A stretch of DNA of 64,000 bases from Polaromonas sp. CG_9.7 (GTDB taxonomy: Bacteria > Pseudomonadota > Gammaproteobacteria > Burkholderiales > Burkholderiaceae_C): assembly GCF_015752205.1 (NCBI RefSeq), contig NZ_JADOVG010000018.1, forward strand, positions 1-64,000. Direction: 5' to 3'. The translations under genes and the position numbers were made by a program. Position 1 is the first letter of the stretch, and the number at the start of each line of letters is the position of its first letter. Shown one piece after another: positions 34,653-42,924 of the stretch. The notes beneath the pieces are model-generated. The model was not told where the DNA came from. It worked only from the letters and a program-made list of their open reading frames with translations, and did not search any database.

Positions 34653-35983
34653 CCGAAGCGGCGGCTTCGCAGCCTACGCCTTCTGCGCCGTCTGAGGTTG
34701 AGGCCAAGCCCGAGACTTTTTCTGCCCGCAACGGCCTGGCCTATGGCCTGCTGGGCCTGCCGCTGGCGTTCGTGGCGCTGCCGCTCTACGTTATCTTGCC
34801 CAATCACTATGCACGCGAATTCGGCATGCCGCTGGCGCTGCTGGGCGCGATTTTGCTCGGCGCCCGGCTGTTCGATGCGCTGATCGACCCGCTGCTGGGC
34901 CGGCTCAGCGACCGGCTGTTTGCGCGCTCTGCCGCATCGGTGCTGCGCTTGGGCGCGCTTGCGGCGGTGGCGCTGGCGCTGGGCTTTACCCTGCTGTTTT
35001 TTCCGCTGCAGGCGGTGCAGGATTCGCCCTTCGCACTGGCCGCCTGGGCCGCCGCCAGCCTGGTGCTGACCTATGCGGCCTACAGCGCGCTCAGCGTGTC
35101 GCACCAGTCCTGGGGCGCGATGCTGGGCGGCAACGAGGCGCAGCGCAGCCGCATTGTTGCCTGGCGCGAAGGACTTGGCCTGGTCGGTGTGGTCTTGGCA
35201 TCCATTACGCCGGTAGCGCTGGGCCTGCCTGCGACCACAGCTCTTTTTTTTGTAGCACTGCTGGCCGGCTGGCTGGCCTGGCACCGGGCACCCGTGCCAG
35301 CAGTGCGGGTCTCAGGCCAGGCGCCAGCGGTAGGCGCACTCTGGCTGCCTTGGCGCTCGCGCGCCTTTCGCCAGTTACTGGCGGTGTTCATGCTCAACGG
35401 CATTGCCAGCGCGGTGCCGGCCACGCTGGTGCTGTTTTTCATCCAGGACCGGCTGCAGGCGCCGGCCAGCATGGAGCCCCTGTTTTTGGGCAGCTATTTT
35501 CTGGCGGCGGCGCTGTCGATTCCGCTCTGGCTGATGGTCGTCAAGCGGCTGGGGCTGGCGCGCACCTGGCTGGTCGGCATGGCGCTGGCGATTGCCGTGT
35601 TTGCCTGGGCCACGCAGCTGGGCGCCGGCCAGACCGTGGCCTTTGCGCTGGTTTGCGCGCTGTCTGGCGTGGCGCTGGGCACCGACCTGGCGCTGCCAGG
35701 CGCGCTGCTGGCCGGCGTGATCCAGGCCGATGGCCAGTCCGGGCAAGCCGAAGGCGCTTACTTTGGCTGGTGGAATTTCGCCACCAAGCTCAATCTGGCG
35801 CTGGCCGCCGGGCTGGCACTGCCGCTGCTCGGGGCCTTTGGCTATGCGCCCGGCAGCCGCGACGCCGCCGCACTGGATGCGCTGGTGGTAGCCTATTGCG
35901 TGCTGCCCTGCATCTTGAAACTGCTGGCGGCGGCCAGTGCCTGGTTTTTCCTGATCCATCCTTCTGAAAGCGTCCCCGCATGA
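34649..35983 (+). CDS. MFS transporter, GPH/MelB-like
   Basis: The 444-residue protein has twelve predicted transmembrane helices and the signature of the glycoside-pentoside-hexuronide branch (LFDALIDPLLGRLSDR near residue 75). Related genes in the same cluster elsewhere are annotated only as MFS transporters, so the substrate is unknown; a role in moving lipid or a lipid-derived product is conceivable. The start overlaps the previous stop (ATGA) and the stop overlaps the DUF3833 gene. Confidence 0.82.
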   Translation: MTEAAASQPTPSAPSEVEAKPETFSARNGLAYGLLGLPLAFVALPLYVILPNHYAREFGMPLALLGAILLGARLFDALIDPLLGRLSDRLFARSAASVLRLGALAAVALALGFTLLFFPLQAVQDSPFALAAWAAASLVLTYAAYSALSVSHQSWGAMLGGNEAQRSRIVAWREGLGLVGVVLASITPVALGLPATTALFFVALLAGWLAWHRAPVPAVRVSGQAPAVGALWLPWRSRAFRQLLAVFMLNGIASAVPATLVLFFIQDRLQAPASMEPLFLGSYFLAAALSIPLWLMVVKRLGLARTWLVGMALAIAVFAWATQLGAGQTVAFALVCALSGVALGTDLALPGALLAGVIQADGQSGQAEGAYFGWWNFATKLNLALAAGLALPLLGAFGYAPGSRDAAALDALVVAYCVLPCILKLLAAASAWFFLIHPSESVPA

Positions 35984-36549
35984 CCTTCATTTCCCAATCC
36001 CCCCGGCTTTTCAAGGGTGCCTTGCCGGCGCTCCTGCTGTCGCTGACGCTGCTGGCGGGTTGCGCCGGCCCGCAAGTCGCCGACTACGCCGCCGAGCAGC
36101 CGGTGCTCGACATGCGCCAGTACTTCAACGGCACGCTGGACGCCTACGGGTTGTTCACCGACCGCTCGGGCAAGGTCGTCAAGCGCTTCACCGTCGTCAT
36201 GGTCTGCAGCTGGAGCGGCCCGCCCGGCGCGGAGACCGGCGTGCTGGATGAAAACTTCACCTATTCCGACGGCACCAAGGACCGCCGCGTGTGGACGCTC
36301 AAGCGCCAGCCTGACGGGCGTTACACCGGCACGGCCGGCGACGTGGTGGGCGAAGCCGCAGGTCAGGAAAAAGGCAATGCCTTCCGCTGGGGCTACACCC
36401 TGAAGCTGCCGGTCGATGGCCGCATTATCGAAGTGCAGTTTGACGACTGGATGTACCTGATGAACGACAAGGTGATGCTGAACAAGGCCAAGATGAGCAA
36501 GTTCGGTTTTGGGCTGGGCGAGGTCACGCTGTCGTTCGTCAAGCGGTAA
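35980..36549 (+). CDS. DUF3833 lipoprotein
   Basis: The 189-residue protein has a lipoprotein signal (LLLSLTLLAGC, cysteine near residue 28) and the DUF3833 pattern: YFNGTLDAYGLFTDRSGKVV, then RRVWTLKRQPDGRYTGTAGD, and DDWMYLMNDKVMLNKAKMSK. The fold is lipocalin-like by family description, suggesting lipid binding at the periplasmic face of a membrane. The start overlaps the MFS stop by 4 bp. A short AT-rich repeat follows the stop. Confidence 0.82.
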   Translation: MTFISQSPRLFKGALPALLLSLTLLAGCAGPQVADYAAEQPVLDMRQYFNGTLDAYGLFTDRSGKVVKRFTVVMVCSWSGPPGAETGVLDENFTYSDGTKDRRVWTLKRQPDGRYTGTAGDVVGEAAGQEKGNAFRWGYTLKLPVDGRIIEVQFDDWMYLMNDKVMLNKAKMSKFGFGLGEVTLSFVKR

Positions 36550-36616
36550 AAATACATCAAACAGGCCGTTTGCGCATGCATGACGGGCGTAGGCCGCTAT
36601 TAAATTCATAACAAAT
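36550..36616 (+). repeat. short AT-rich dispersed element
   Basis: AAACAGGCCGTTTGCGCATG is followed by GCCGCTATTAAATTCATAAC. The copy fills the gap between the DUF3833 and SDR genes without an obvious terminator. Confidence 0.6.
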
Positions 36617-36631
36617 AGAAAACTCAGCACG

Positions 36632-37402
36632 ATGTCCTTCAATCCTCAGCTTGCCGACTGGCGCGGCAAAACCGTCTGGCTGGTCGGCGCGTCCAGCGGC
36701 ATCGGCCAGGCCACGGCGCATGCCTTGCATGCGGCGGGCGCAAAAGTGTTCGTTTCAGCGCGCAATGCCGATGCGCTGGCAGACTTTGTGCAAAGCCATC
36801 CAGGCGCCGTGGCGCTGGCGCTCGATGTCACCGACCCGCTGGCCCTGAAGGACGCAGCGAAAACCCTGCTGGCCACCGGCCCGCTCGATCTGGTGATGTA
36901 TTGCGCCGGCTACTACAAAGAGCTGCGTGCCAGCGCTTTTGACCTGACCGAGATGCTCAGGCACAACGAGGTGAACTACTGCGGCGCGCTGTATCTGCTG
37001 GAGGCGGTGCTGCCGGCGCTGCTGGCGCAACAGTCCGGCCACATCAGTTTGATCAGCAGCGTGGCGGGCTACACCGGCCTGCCCCAGAGCCTGGCCTACG
37101 GGCCGACCAAGGCGGCGCTGATCAACCTGGCCGAAACGCTGTACCTGGACCTGAAGGACAGCGGCATTGGTGTCAGCCTGGTGTGTCCGGGTTTTGTCGA
37201 AACGCCGCTGACGGCACAAAACCAGTTCAGCATGCCCGCGCTGATCACGCCCGAACAGGCGGCGCAGGAAATCCTGAAGGGCTGGCGCAAGGGCGCGTTT
37301 GAAATCCACTTTCCCAAGCGCTTCACCCGCTGGATGAAGGCCCTGCGCCTGCTGCCCTACGGCGCGCGGTTTGCCGCCGTTCGCAAGATCACTTCGCTTT
37401 GA
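36632..37402 (+). CDS. short-chain dehydrogenase/reductase
   Basis: The 256-residue SDR has the cofactor motif GASSGIGQATAHAL near residues 19-32, the catalytic serine in SLISSVAGYTG and the YxxxK pair in YGPTKAALINL. Its C-terminus (FTRWMKALRLLPY) is amphipathic and might touch the membrane. SDRs are regular members of the CFA/DUF1365 gene cluster; the hydroxyl or keto substrate is unknown. It is separated from DUF3833 by a repeat but is on the same strand, and its stop lies 12 bp before the next ATG. Confidence 0.85.
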   Translation: MSFNPQLADWRGKTVWLVGASSGIGQATAHALHAAGAKVFVSARNADALADFVQSHPGAVALALDVTDPLALKDAAKTLLATGPLDLVMYCAGYYKELRASAFDLTEMLRHNEVNYCGALYLLEAVLPALLAQQSGHISLISSVAGYTGLPQSLAYGPTKAALINLAETLYLDLKDSGIGVSLVCPGFVETPLTAQNQFSMPALITPEQAAQEILKGWRKGAFEIHFPKRFTRWMKALRLLPYGARFAAVRKITSL

Positions 37403-37413
37403 AGCGCCAGGCC

Positions 37414-37878
37414 ATGACCACGGACTCAGCACAACAAAACACCCCGCCCATGCGCGAAGCCGCCGCACGCGTCGTCGATTTTTTCGAAAGCCTGAGTCCG
37501 GCCAGCCTGGAGCGGCTGGATGCGCTGTACGCGCCCGAGGCGTATTTCAAGGACCCGTTCAACGAGGTGCGCGGCTTGCCTGCCATCCGCCAGGTGTTTG
37601 ACCACATGTACGCGTCACTGGAGCAACCGCATTTCGTGGTGACCGGCTGCATCGTTGACGGCGGTGAATGCTTCCTGACCTGGAATTTCATTTTCCACTT
37701 CAAGCGCTTTGACACCCAAACGCTGCAGACCGTGCGCGGCGGCTCGCACCTGAAGTTCAACGCTGCCGGGCTGCTCGATTTTCACCGCGACTACTGGGAT
37801 GCGGCCGAGGAACTGTACGAAAAGCTGCCGCTGGTCGGGCGGCTGATGCGCTGGCTGAAAGAACGCGCGCGGCAGTAG
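37414..37878 (+). CDS. SnoaL/NTF2-like protein
   Basis: The 154-residue protein (from ATG 37414) fits the NTF2/SnoaL-like fold: RVVDFFESLSPASLERLDAL, then YFKDPFNEVRGLPAIRQVF and HFDYW-like ending LDFHRDYWDAAEELYEKLP. Such domains bind or isomerise small hydrophobic molecules. An alternative TTG start at 37399 overlaps the SDR stop. It ends the cluster and is convergent with the GST gene. Confidence 0.78.
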   Translation: MTTDSAQQNTPPMREAAARVVDFFESLSPASLERLDALYAPEAYFKDPFNEVRGLPAIRQVFDHMYASLEQPHFVVTGCIVDGGECFLTWNFIFHFKRFDTQTLQTVRGGSHLKFNAAGLLDFHRDYWDAAEELYEKLPLVGRLMRWLKERARQ

Positions 37879-37889
37879 GCCCAGGCAAT

Positions 37890-38507
37890 TCAGCCGGCCT
37901 GCGTTTCCACGAAACTCGGCCGCAATGCCAGCTTGTCATACAGCCTGGCGAGTTGGGGACGGGTGTCGCGCCACTGCACTTCGGGGAAACGAAAATTCAG
38001 GTAGCCCAGCACCGAACCCACCGCCACATCCGACAGGCTGAAATGAACGCCGCTGCAGTAAGCCTTGTCACCCAGGCCCTTGTCCATGGCATGCAGCGCC
38101 GTGTCGATTTTCCCCATTTGCCGCGCAATCCAGGCGTCGCTGCGCTGCCCGTCACTGCGGCCTGACCAGGTCGCTTCCAGCCGGGCCAGCAGCGCAGCGT
38201 CCATGACGCCATCGGCCAGCGCTTCCCAGGTCTTGACTTCGGCGCGTTCGCGGCCTTGCGGGGGAATGAGCTTGCCCACTGGCGACAGCGTGTCCAGGTA
38301 TTCGACAATCACGCGCGAATCGAATATGGCCTCGCCGGCCTCCATGATCAGGCACGGCACTTTGCCCAATGGGTTGGACAGGCTCATGGCGGTGGTTGCT
38401 GACCAGACGTCTTCGACCACAAACTGGTAATCGAGCTTTTTCTCGGCCATGACAATGCGCACCTTGCGGACATAGGGGCTGGTGGCGGATCCGATGAGTT
38501 TCATCAT
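37890..38507 (-). CDS. glutathione S-transferase family protein
   Basis: The protein of about 205 residues has an N-terminal thioredoxin-like domain beginning MKLIGSATSPYVRKVRIVM, with the NPLGKVPCLIM cis-proline block and DSRVIVEYLD. A helical C-terminal domain follows (YCSGVHFSLSDVAVGSVLGY). It probably conjugates or reduces electrophilic compounds with glutathione. Two consecutive ATG codons (38507 and 38504) can start it. It is convergent with the SnoaL-like gene and divergent from purB. Confidence 0.82.
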   Translation of the reverse strand: MMKLIGSATSPYVRKVRIVMAEKKLDYQFVVEDVWSATTAMSLSNPLGKVPCLIMEAGEAIFDSRVIVEYLDTLSPVGKLIPPQGRERAEVKTWEALADGVMDAALLARLEATWSGRSDGQRSDAWIARQMGKIDTALHAMDKGLGDKAYCSGVHFSLSDVAVGSVLGYLNFRFPEVQWRDTRPQLARLYDKLALRPSFVETQAG

Positions 38508-38650
38508 GTGCTGTGTTCTTGTCGTGCCGTGGGAAACCAGCATTCTATCGATTCAGGGCGCGCGCTGTAGTGCAGCGACGTGCCGACATCAAATTCTGCG
38601 GCAACGCAACGGGACCGGTATCGTTACCCGTGCGGCCTACAATCGCCCGC

Positions 38651-40030
38651 ATGAGCTTTTCACCCATCAATGCACTGTCGCCGCTGGACGGCCGATACGT
38701 CGCCAAACTTGCTACCTTACGCCCCCTGATGTCCGAGCAAGGCTATATGCACCGCCGGGTCCAGGTGGAAATTGCCTGGTTCATCGCGCTGTCCGACGCC
38801 AAATTTGCCGAATTCAAACCCCTGAGCCCCGGTGCGCGCACCTACCTGCTCGGCCTGGTGAAAAACTTCAGCGAAGCCGACGCAATGGCCATCAAGGTGA
38901 TTGAAAAAACCACCAACCATGACGTCAAAGCCGTCGAATACTGGATCAAGTCCAAGTTCGAAGCCCGGCCTGAACTGCAGTCCGCCAGCGAATTCGTCCA
39001 CTTTGCCTGCACCAGCGAAGACATCAACAACACCAGCCAGGCGCTGCAATTGAAAAGCAGCCGCGAACAGGTGGTGTTGCCGGCGCTGGACAAGGTCATC
39101 GACAAGCTGCGCCAGATGGCCCATGCGCATGCCGACGTGCCAATGCTCAGCCGCACCCACGGCCAGACCGCCAGCCCGACCACCGTCGGCAAGGAGCTGG
39201 CCAACGTCGTCGTGCGCCTGGTCAATACCCGCGAAAAAATTGCCGGCATCAAGCTGATGGCCAAGATGAATGGCGCCGTGGGCAACTACAACGCCCATTT
39301 GGCCGCCTGGCCCGACTTCGACTGGGAAGCCTTCAGCCGCCACGTGATCGAAACGCCCGAGCCGCTGGGCCTGGGCCTGACCTTCCAGCCCTACAGCATC
39401 CAGATCGAGCCGCACGACTACATGGCGGAACTGTTCGACGCGGTCGCCCGCACCAACACCATCCTGATCGACCTGGCACGCGACATCTGGGGTTACGTCA
39501 GCGTCGGCTACTTCAAGCAGCGCCTGAAGGAAGGCGAAATCGGCTCATCGACCATGCCGCACAAGGTCAACCCGATCGACTTTGAAAATGCCGAGGGCAA
39601 CCTGGGCCTGGCCAACGCGCTGTTGCGCCACATGAGCGAAAAACTGCCCATCAGCCGCTGGCAGCGCGACCTGACCGACTCGACCGTGCTGCGCAACATG
39701 GGCGTGGCGCTGGGCTATACGGTGCTGGCCTACAACTCGCTGTGCGTCGGCCTGAACAAGCTGGAACTGAACGAGGAAAACCTGGCCGACGACCTGGATG
39801 GCGCCTGGGAAGTGCTGGCCGAGCCGATCCAGACGGTGATGCGCCGCTACGGCGTGCAAGGCGCCTACGAAAAGCTCAAGGAAGTCACGCGCGGCAAAAC
39901 CGTCAAGCCGGAAGACCTGCACGGCCTGATCCGCTCACTGGACATTCCCGAGGCCGAAAAAGAGCGCCTGCTGGTGATGACGCCGGGCAGCTATGTCGGC
40001 ATGGCGGCCGAACTGGCCCGGCGAGTCTGA
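38651..40030 (+). CDS. purB: adenylosuccinate lyase
   Basis: PurB catalyses two fumarate-releasing steps of purine synthesis (SAICAR to AICAR and adenylosuccinate to AMP). The 459-residue protein has the fumarase-superfamily motifs: FVHFACTSEDINN, MLSRTHGQTASPTTVGKE with the catalytic histidine, and the signature loop GSSTMPHKVNPIDFENAEGN. ATG 38651 begins the conserved MSFSPINALSPLDGRY. A tandem array of palindromic repeats starts 9 bp after the stop. Confidence 0.95.
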   Translation: MSFSPINALSPLDGRYVAKLATLRPLMSEQGYMHRRVQVEIAWFIALSDAKFAEFKPLSPGARTYLLGLVKNFSEADAMAIKVIEKTTNHDVKAVEYWIKSKFEARPELQSASEFVHFACTSEDINNTSQALQLKSSREQVVLPALDKVIDKLRQMAHAHADVPMLSRTHGQTASPTTVGKELANVVVRLVNTREKIAGIKLMAKMNGAVGNYNAHLAAWPDFDWEAFSRHVIETPEPLGLGLTFQPYSIQIEPHDYMAELFDAVARTNTILIDLARDIWGYVSVGYFKQRLKEGEIGSSTMPHKVNPIDFENAEGNLGLANALLRHMSEKLPISRWQRDLTDSTVLRNMGVALGYTVLAYNSLCVGLNKLELNEENLADDLDGAWEVLAEPIQTVMRRYGVQGAYEKLKEVTRGKTVKPEDLHGLIRSLDIPEAEKERLLVMTPGSYVGMAAELARRV

Positions 40031-40038
40031 AAACAAAG

Positions 40039-40396
40039 CCCCCACGGTCGTTCGCTTCGCGTAACTCCCTGCCCCCCGAGGGGGCCGCTGCGCCTGCGGT
40101 CTGGCAAAGCCAGTCCCGCGGCCCCGGCTGGTGGGGGGATGTGGCCCCCACGGTCGTTCGCTTCGCGTAACTCCCTGCCCCCCGAGGGGGCCGCTGCGCC
40201 TGCGGTCTGGCAAAGCCAGTCCCGCGGCCCCTGCTGGTGGGGGGATGTGGCCCCCACGGTCGTTCGCTTCGCGTAACTCCCTGCCCCCCGAGGGGGCCGC
40301 TGCGCCTGCGGTCTGGCAAAGCCAGTCCCGCGGCCCCTGCTGGTGGGGGATGTGGCCCCCACGGTCGTTCGCTTCGCGTACTGCGCTGCAAAGGGG
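40039..40396 (+). repeat. tandem array of palindromic repeat (3 full copies plus a partial)
   Basis: The block CCCCCACGGTCGTTCGCTTC begins at 40039, 40145, 40251 and 40356, giving periods of 106, 106 and 105 bp. Each copy has the CCCCC/GGGGG, GCCGC/GCGGC and CTGGC-AAA-GCCAG hairpin cores. Each of the first three copies contains a TAA (GCGTAACTCC), so unlike the glnE copies they are not open in every frame. No gene is present from 40031 to 40429. The array could end or stabilise the purB transcript. Confidence 0.92.
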
Positions 40397-40429
40397 CTGA
40401 ACTTTGCTGGGACTGACCCAGCGCGGCGT

Positions 40430-40741
40430 TCAGGCCAGGTCTATCGGCATGGCGGCGCCGCATTGCCAGCATTGCTCGAAACCGCCCTCGACCGTTTCTC
40501 CGCAGGTGCACAGCCAGCGTCGCTGCGGCATGTTCTGCAGCGCGTCGAGCAAAGTGCGGGCGCCTGCCTCTTCATGGTCGTGGGTCAGCCAGATTTCCGG
40601 CTGGCATTGGTCGGGCGGCAACTCGCCCGCCACGCTGCCCAAAAAATAGCGCTGCACGCTGGCCGAAAAGCCGGCCTGCTGCAGCGCGTCGGTCCACAGC
40701 GCGGCGATGGCAATGTTGGGGGCATGGGTCAGGCGAAGCAT
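40430..40741 (-). CDS. DUF2007 protein with C-terminal zinc ribbon
   Basis: The 103-residue protein has an N-terminal DUF2007-like alpha/beta domain (MLRLTHAPNIAIAALWTDAL, a ferredoxin-like regulatory fold). A C-terminal zinc ribbon has two CxxC-type pairs (LCTCGE and CWQCG). No precise role is known. The upstream extension of the frame is not conserved; ATG 40741 starts the domain. Confidence 0.7.
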   Translation of the reverse strand: MLRLTHAPNIAIAALWTDALQQAGFSASVQRYFLGSVAGELPPDQCQPEIWLTHDHEEAGARTLLDALQNMPQRRWLCTCGETVEGGFEQCWQCGAAMPIDLA

Positions 40742-40771
40742 GCGATCAGTGTAACGCCGGAATCCAGAAAC

Positions 40772-40836
40772 TCCTGAATTGATAGCTAAAAGCACACGCT
40801 GGTTTTGCGGAAAAAGCCTTTTTTGCTTGAAAAGCA
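40772..40836 (-). repeat. short AT-rich dispersed element
   Basis: On the minus strand, TTCCGCAAAACCAGCGTGTG is followed by CTTTTAGCTATCAATTCAG. The copy is rather diverged and fills the gap between the DUF2007 and DUF1289 genes. Confidence 0.45.
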
Positions 40837-40849
40837 AGCCAAGATCAGG

Positions 40850-41260
40850 CTACTTTTTCTCCAGCGCCCGATCGGCATAGCGGCCAAAGCGCCAGGCTGT
40901 CGCCTGCTGGGTGATGCGCTGCCAGGTGATGCGTTTTTCAACCGGGCTCATCGACAGCCAGTGCTGCACTTCCCCAAAGGTGCGGCCGCAGCCCTTGCAT
41001 TCTTCGTCACCCTGGCTGGTGGAACAGATGGCGATGCACGGCGTGTCGGCGGTGGTGTCGTACCAGGCATGCCAGGCGTTCAGCGCCTCTTCTGAAAAAT
41101 CCGCCTCGTCGGCAGTGTTGTGATGCGCCAGCGCCATGCGCGCATAAATGCCGGCCAGGGCGCGCACCTCGGGCGCCAGGCTGACGCCGTCGGCCGAGGG
41201 ATTGCGGTGGCGCCAGTAATTGATGGCGGCTTCAAGGTCGATGATGTGGATGCCGGGCAT
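40850..41260 (-). CDS. DUF3717-DUF1289 fusion protein
   Basis: The 136-residue protein begins with a DUF3717 domain (IHIIDLEAAINYWRHRNPS). It ends with a DUF1289 domain carrying the cysteine motif DTPCIAICSTSQGDEECKGC (four cysteines, likely metal-binding) and FGEVQHWLSMSPVEKRITW. Each domain is common alone; the fusion is a betaproteobacterial arrangement. The role is unknown. Confidence 0.78.
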   Translation of the reverse strand: MPGIHIIDLEAAINYWRHRNPSADGVSLAPEVRALAGIYARMALAHHNTADEADFSEEALNAWHAWYDTTADTPCIAICSTSQGDEECKGCGRTFGEVQHWLSMSPVEKRITWQRITQQATAWRFGRYADRALEKK

Positions 41261-41332
41261 GGGAAACGCATCATAGCCATCCCGGCCCGGACACGCTCCT
41301 TTGCCCTGCCGGCTGGGGCTTCTCTGACGAAG

Positions 41333-42295
41333 TTAACCGCGCGGCACGTCGGCCGGTGCCGAACGCAGGCTGAGCAGCATCGTCAGCGCCAGAACGCCCA
41401 CCACCACACCCAGCGACGCCATCACCGGGATCTTGTAGACGTCGATCAGGCACATCTTGGCGCCGATGAACACCAGGATCACCGCCAGGCCGTAGTTCAG
41501 CAAATGGAACTTGTTGGCCACGGCGGCCAGCAAAAAGTACATGGCGCGCAGGCCCAGAATGGCAAAGACGTTGCTGGTCAGCACAATGAACGGGTCGCTG
41601 GTGATGGCGAAAATCGCCGGAATCGAGTCCACCGCGAAAATCACGTCGGTCAGCGCCACCAGGCAGATCACCATGAACAGCGGCGTGGCGATTTTCTTGC
41701 CGTTCTCGACGGTCCAGAACTTCTCGCCGTCGTAATGCTGGCTGACCGGCAAAATGCGGCGCAGCAGCTTGAGCGCCGGGTTGTCGTCCAGCGCCGGCTC
41801 CTTGCCGGCAGCCCACCACATCTTGATGCCGGTGAGGATCAGGAAGGCGCCGAACACGTACAAAATCCAGTGGAACTCCGCCAGCAGCCATCCGCCGACC
41901 AGAATCATGACGGTGCGCAGGACGATGGCGCCAATGATGCCGATCATCAGCACCCGCTTCTGGTAATGCGACGGCACCGCGAAGTAGGTGAAGATCATCA
42001 GGAAGACAAAGATGTTGTCCACCGCCAGTGATTTCTCGATCAGGTAGCCGGTCAAAAATTCAAGCGATTTGGTGTTGGCGATCTCGGTGGAGCCGGTGCT
42101 GTCCCTCACCGCCCACCAGAACAGGCCGTTGAACATGAAACTCAGGGCCACCCAGACCAGCGACCACTTGAGCGCTTCTTTCACGCCAATGTCATGGGCG
42201 CCCTGCTTTTTCAGCACGACAAAATCAACGAACAGGGACACGAGAACAATGCCGATGAAGGCGGCCCACAGCCACAGGGGCGCAATGGTTTGCAT
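41333..42295 (-). CDS. TerC/Alx family membrane protein
   Basis: The 320-residue protein has about nine membrane helices and the TerC signature acidic motifs (EKSLAVDNIFVFLMIF and ALTDVIFAVDSIPAIFAIT). Alx-type members export or handle Mn2+, and E. coli alx is controlled by a yybP-ykoY riboswitch; the same type of leader precedes this gene. ATG 42295 is set by an AAGG ribosome site at 42303-42306 that lies in the leader hairpin. It is followed by the DUF3717-DUF1289 gene. Confidence 0.9.
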   Translation of the reverse strand: MQTIAPLWLWAAFIGIVLVSLFVDFVVLKKQGAHDIGVKEALKWSLVWVALSFMFNGLFWWAVRDSTGSTEIANTKSLEFLTGYLIEKSLAVDNIFVFLMIFTYFAVPSHYQKRVLMIGIIGAIVLRTVMILVGGWLLAEFHWILYVFGAFLILTGIKMWWAAGKEPALDDNPALKLLRRILPVSQHYDGEKFWTVENGKKIATPLFMVICLVALTDVIFAVDSIPAIFAITSDPFIVLTSNVFAILGLRAMYFLLAAVANKFHLLNYGLAVILVFIGAKMCLIDVYKIPVMASLGVVVGVLALTMLLSLRSAPADVPRG

Positions 42296-42298
42296 GAC

Positions 42299-42346
42299 AA
42301 GACCTTTTTGAAAAATGGAAGACGCACAAAGCGTCCCAAAAGGTCT
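42299..42346 (-). promoter_or_regulatory. leader hairpin sequestering the terC ribosome site (expression platform)
   Basis: AAGACCTTTTGGGACGC and the downstream GCGTCTTCC plus CAAAAAGGTCTT form a long stem. The 3' arm contains the AAGG ribosome site 7 bases before the ATG. This fits translational control by the riboswitch just upstream. Confidence 0.65.
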
Positions 42347-42475
42347 TGCGGGAAAGAGCTGCCTGGCTCTTTTATGTGCTCCGGCTGCCGTTTTGACGGG
42401 CAACGTATTGACGAAACACAAGCGCTTGCGGCCGACAGGCCGCAAGGTCGCTACTCCCCTTTCAGGTGTCGAAAA
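42340..42475 (-). promoter_or_regulatory. yybP-ykoY family (Mn2+) riboswitch aptamer
   Basis: On the minus strand the leader has AAGGGGAGTAGC at its 5' side, a GC-rich hairpin (CTTGCGGCC/GGCCGCAAG), then CCGTCAAAACGG, CCGGAGCA and AAAGAGCCAGGCAGCTCTTT. These are conserved landmarks of the yybP-ykoY motif, which senses Mn2+. It precedes a TerC/Alx gene, the classic target. Confidence 0.8.
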
Positions 42476-42570
42476 GTATCGTTGTTTTACAAATTCCACA
42501 TGGTCTCTGCGGATTTCTGCCCCCGCCCGTCAACCTGTCACGGTATGCACCAGGTGCTATCCTTCAAGCC

Positions 42571-42924
42571 ATGAAACTCATCCTCAAATGGCTTTTGAGC
42601 GCCGCCGCCCTGCTGGCAGTGGCCTACCTGTATTCCGGCGTGACGGTGACCAGCTTCACCGGCGCGCTGGTCGCCGCAGCCGTACTCGGTGCGCTGAACA
42701 TGGTGGTCCGCCCGCTGCTGGTGCTGCTCACGCTGCCGGTGACGGTGCTAACGCTCGGCTTGTTCCTGTTTGTCATCAACGCCCTGATGTTCTGGGCCGC
42801 CGCCAGCCTGGTCAGCGGCCTGAATGTCAACAGCTTCGGCGCGGCGCTGCTGGGGTCGCTGATTTATTCGGTGCTGCAGCTAGCGGTCGATTTTCTCCTG
42901 GAGCGCCTGTTCCTTAAGGATTGA
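42571..42924 (+). CDS. phage holin family 4-type small membrane protein (PF04020-like)
   Basis: The 117-residue protein has about four predicted membrane helices (LLSAAALLAVAYLY, ALVAAAVLGALNMVV, LLVLLTLPVTVLTLGLFLFV, ALLGSLIYSVLQLAV). The RPLLVLLTLPVTVLTLGLF block is typical of a widespread chromosomal family named after holins. No phage genes are nearby, so a lysis role is not implied. Its last 45 bases overlap the end of the convergent bepA-like gene. Confidence 0.78.
   Translation: MKLILKWLLSAAALLAVAYLYSGVTVTSFTGALVAAAVLGALNMVVRPLLVLLTLPVTVLTLGLFLFVINALMFWAAASLVSGLNVNSFGAALLGSLIYSVLQLAVDFLLERLFLKD

Noticed and set aside
40039..40396. CRISPR-like array after purB
   Set aside because: The repeats follow each other directly with no unique spacers and are far longer than CRISPR repeats; no cas genes are present.
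42571..42924. Prophage remnant suggested by the holin-like gene
   Set aside because: The family is a common chromosomal membrane protein and no phage structural, lysis or integrase gene is near.
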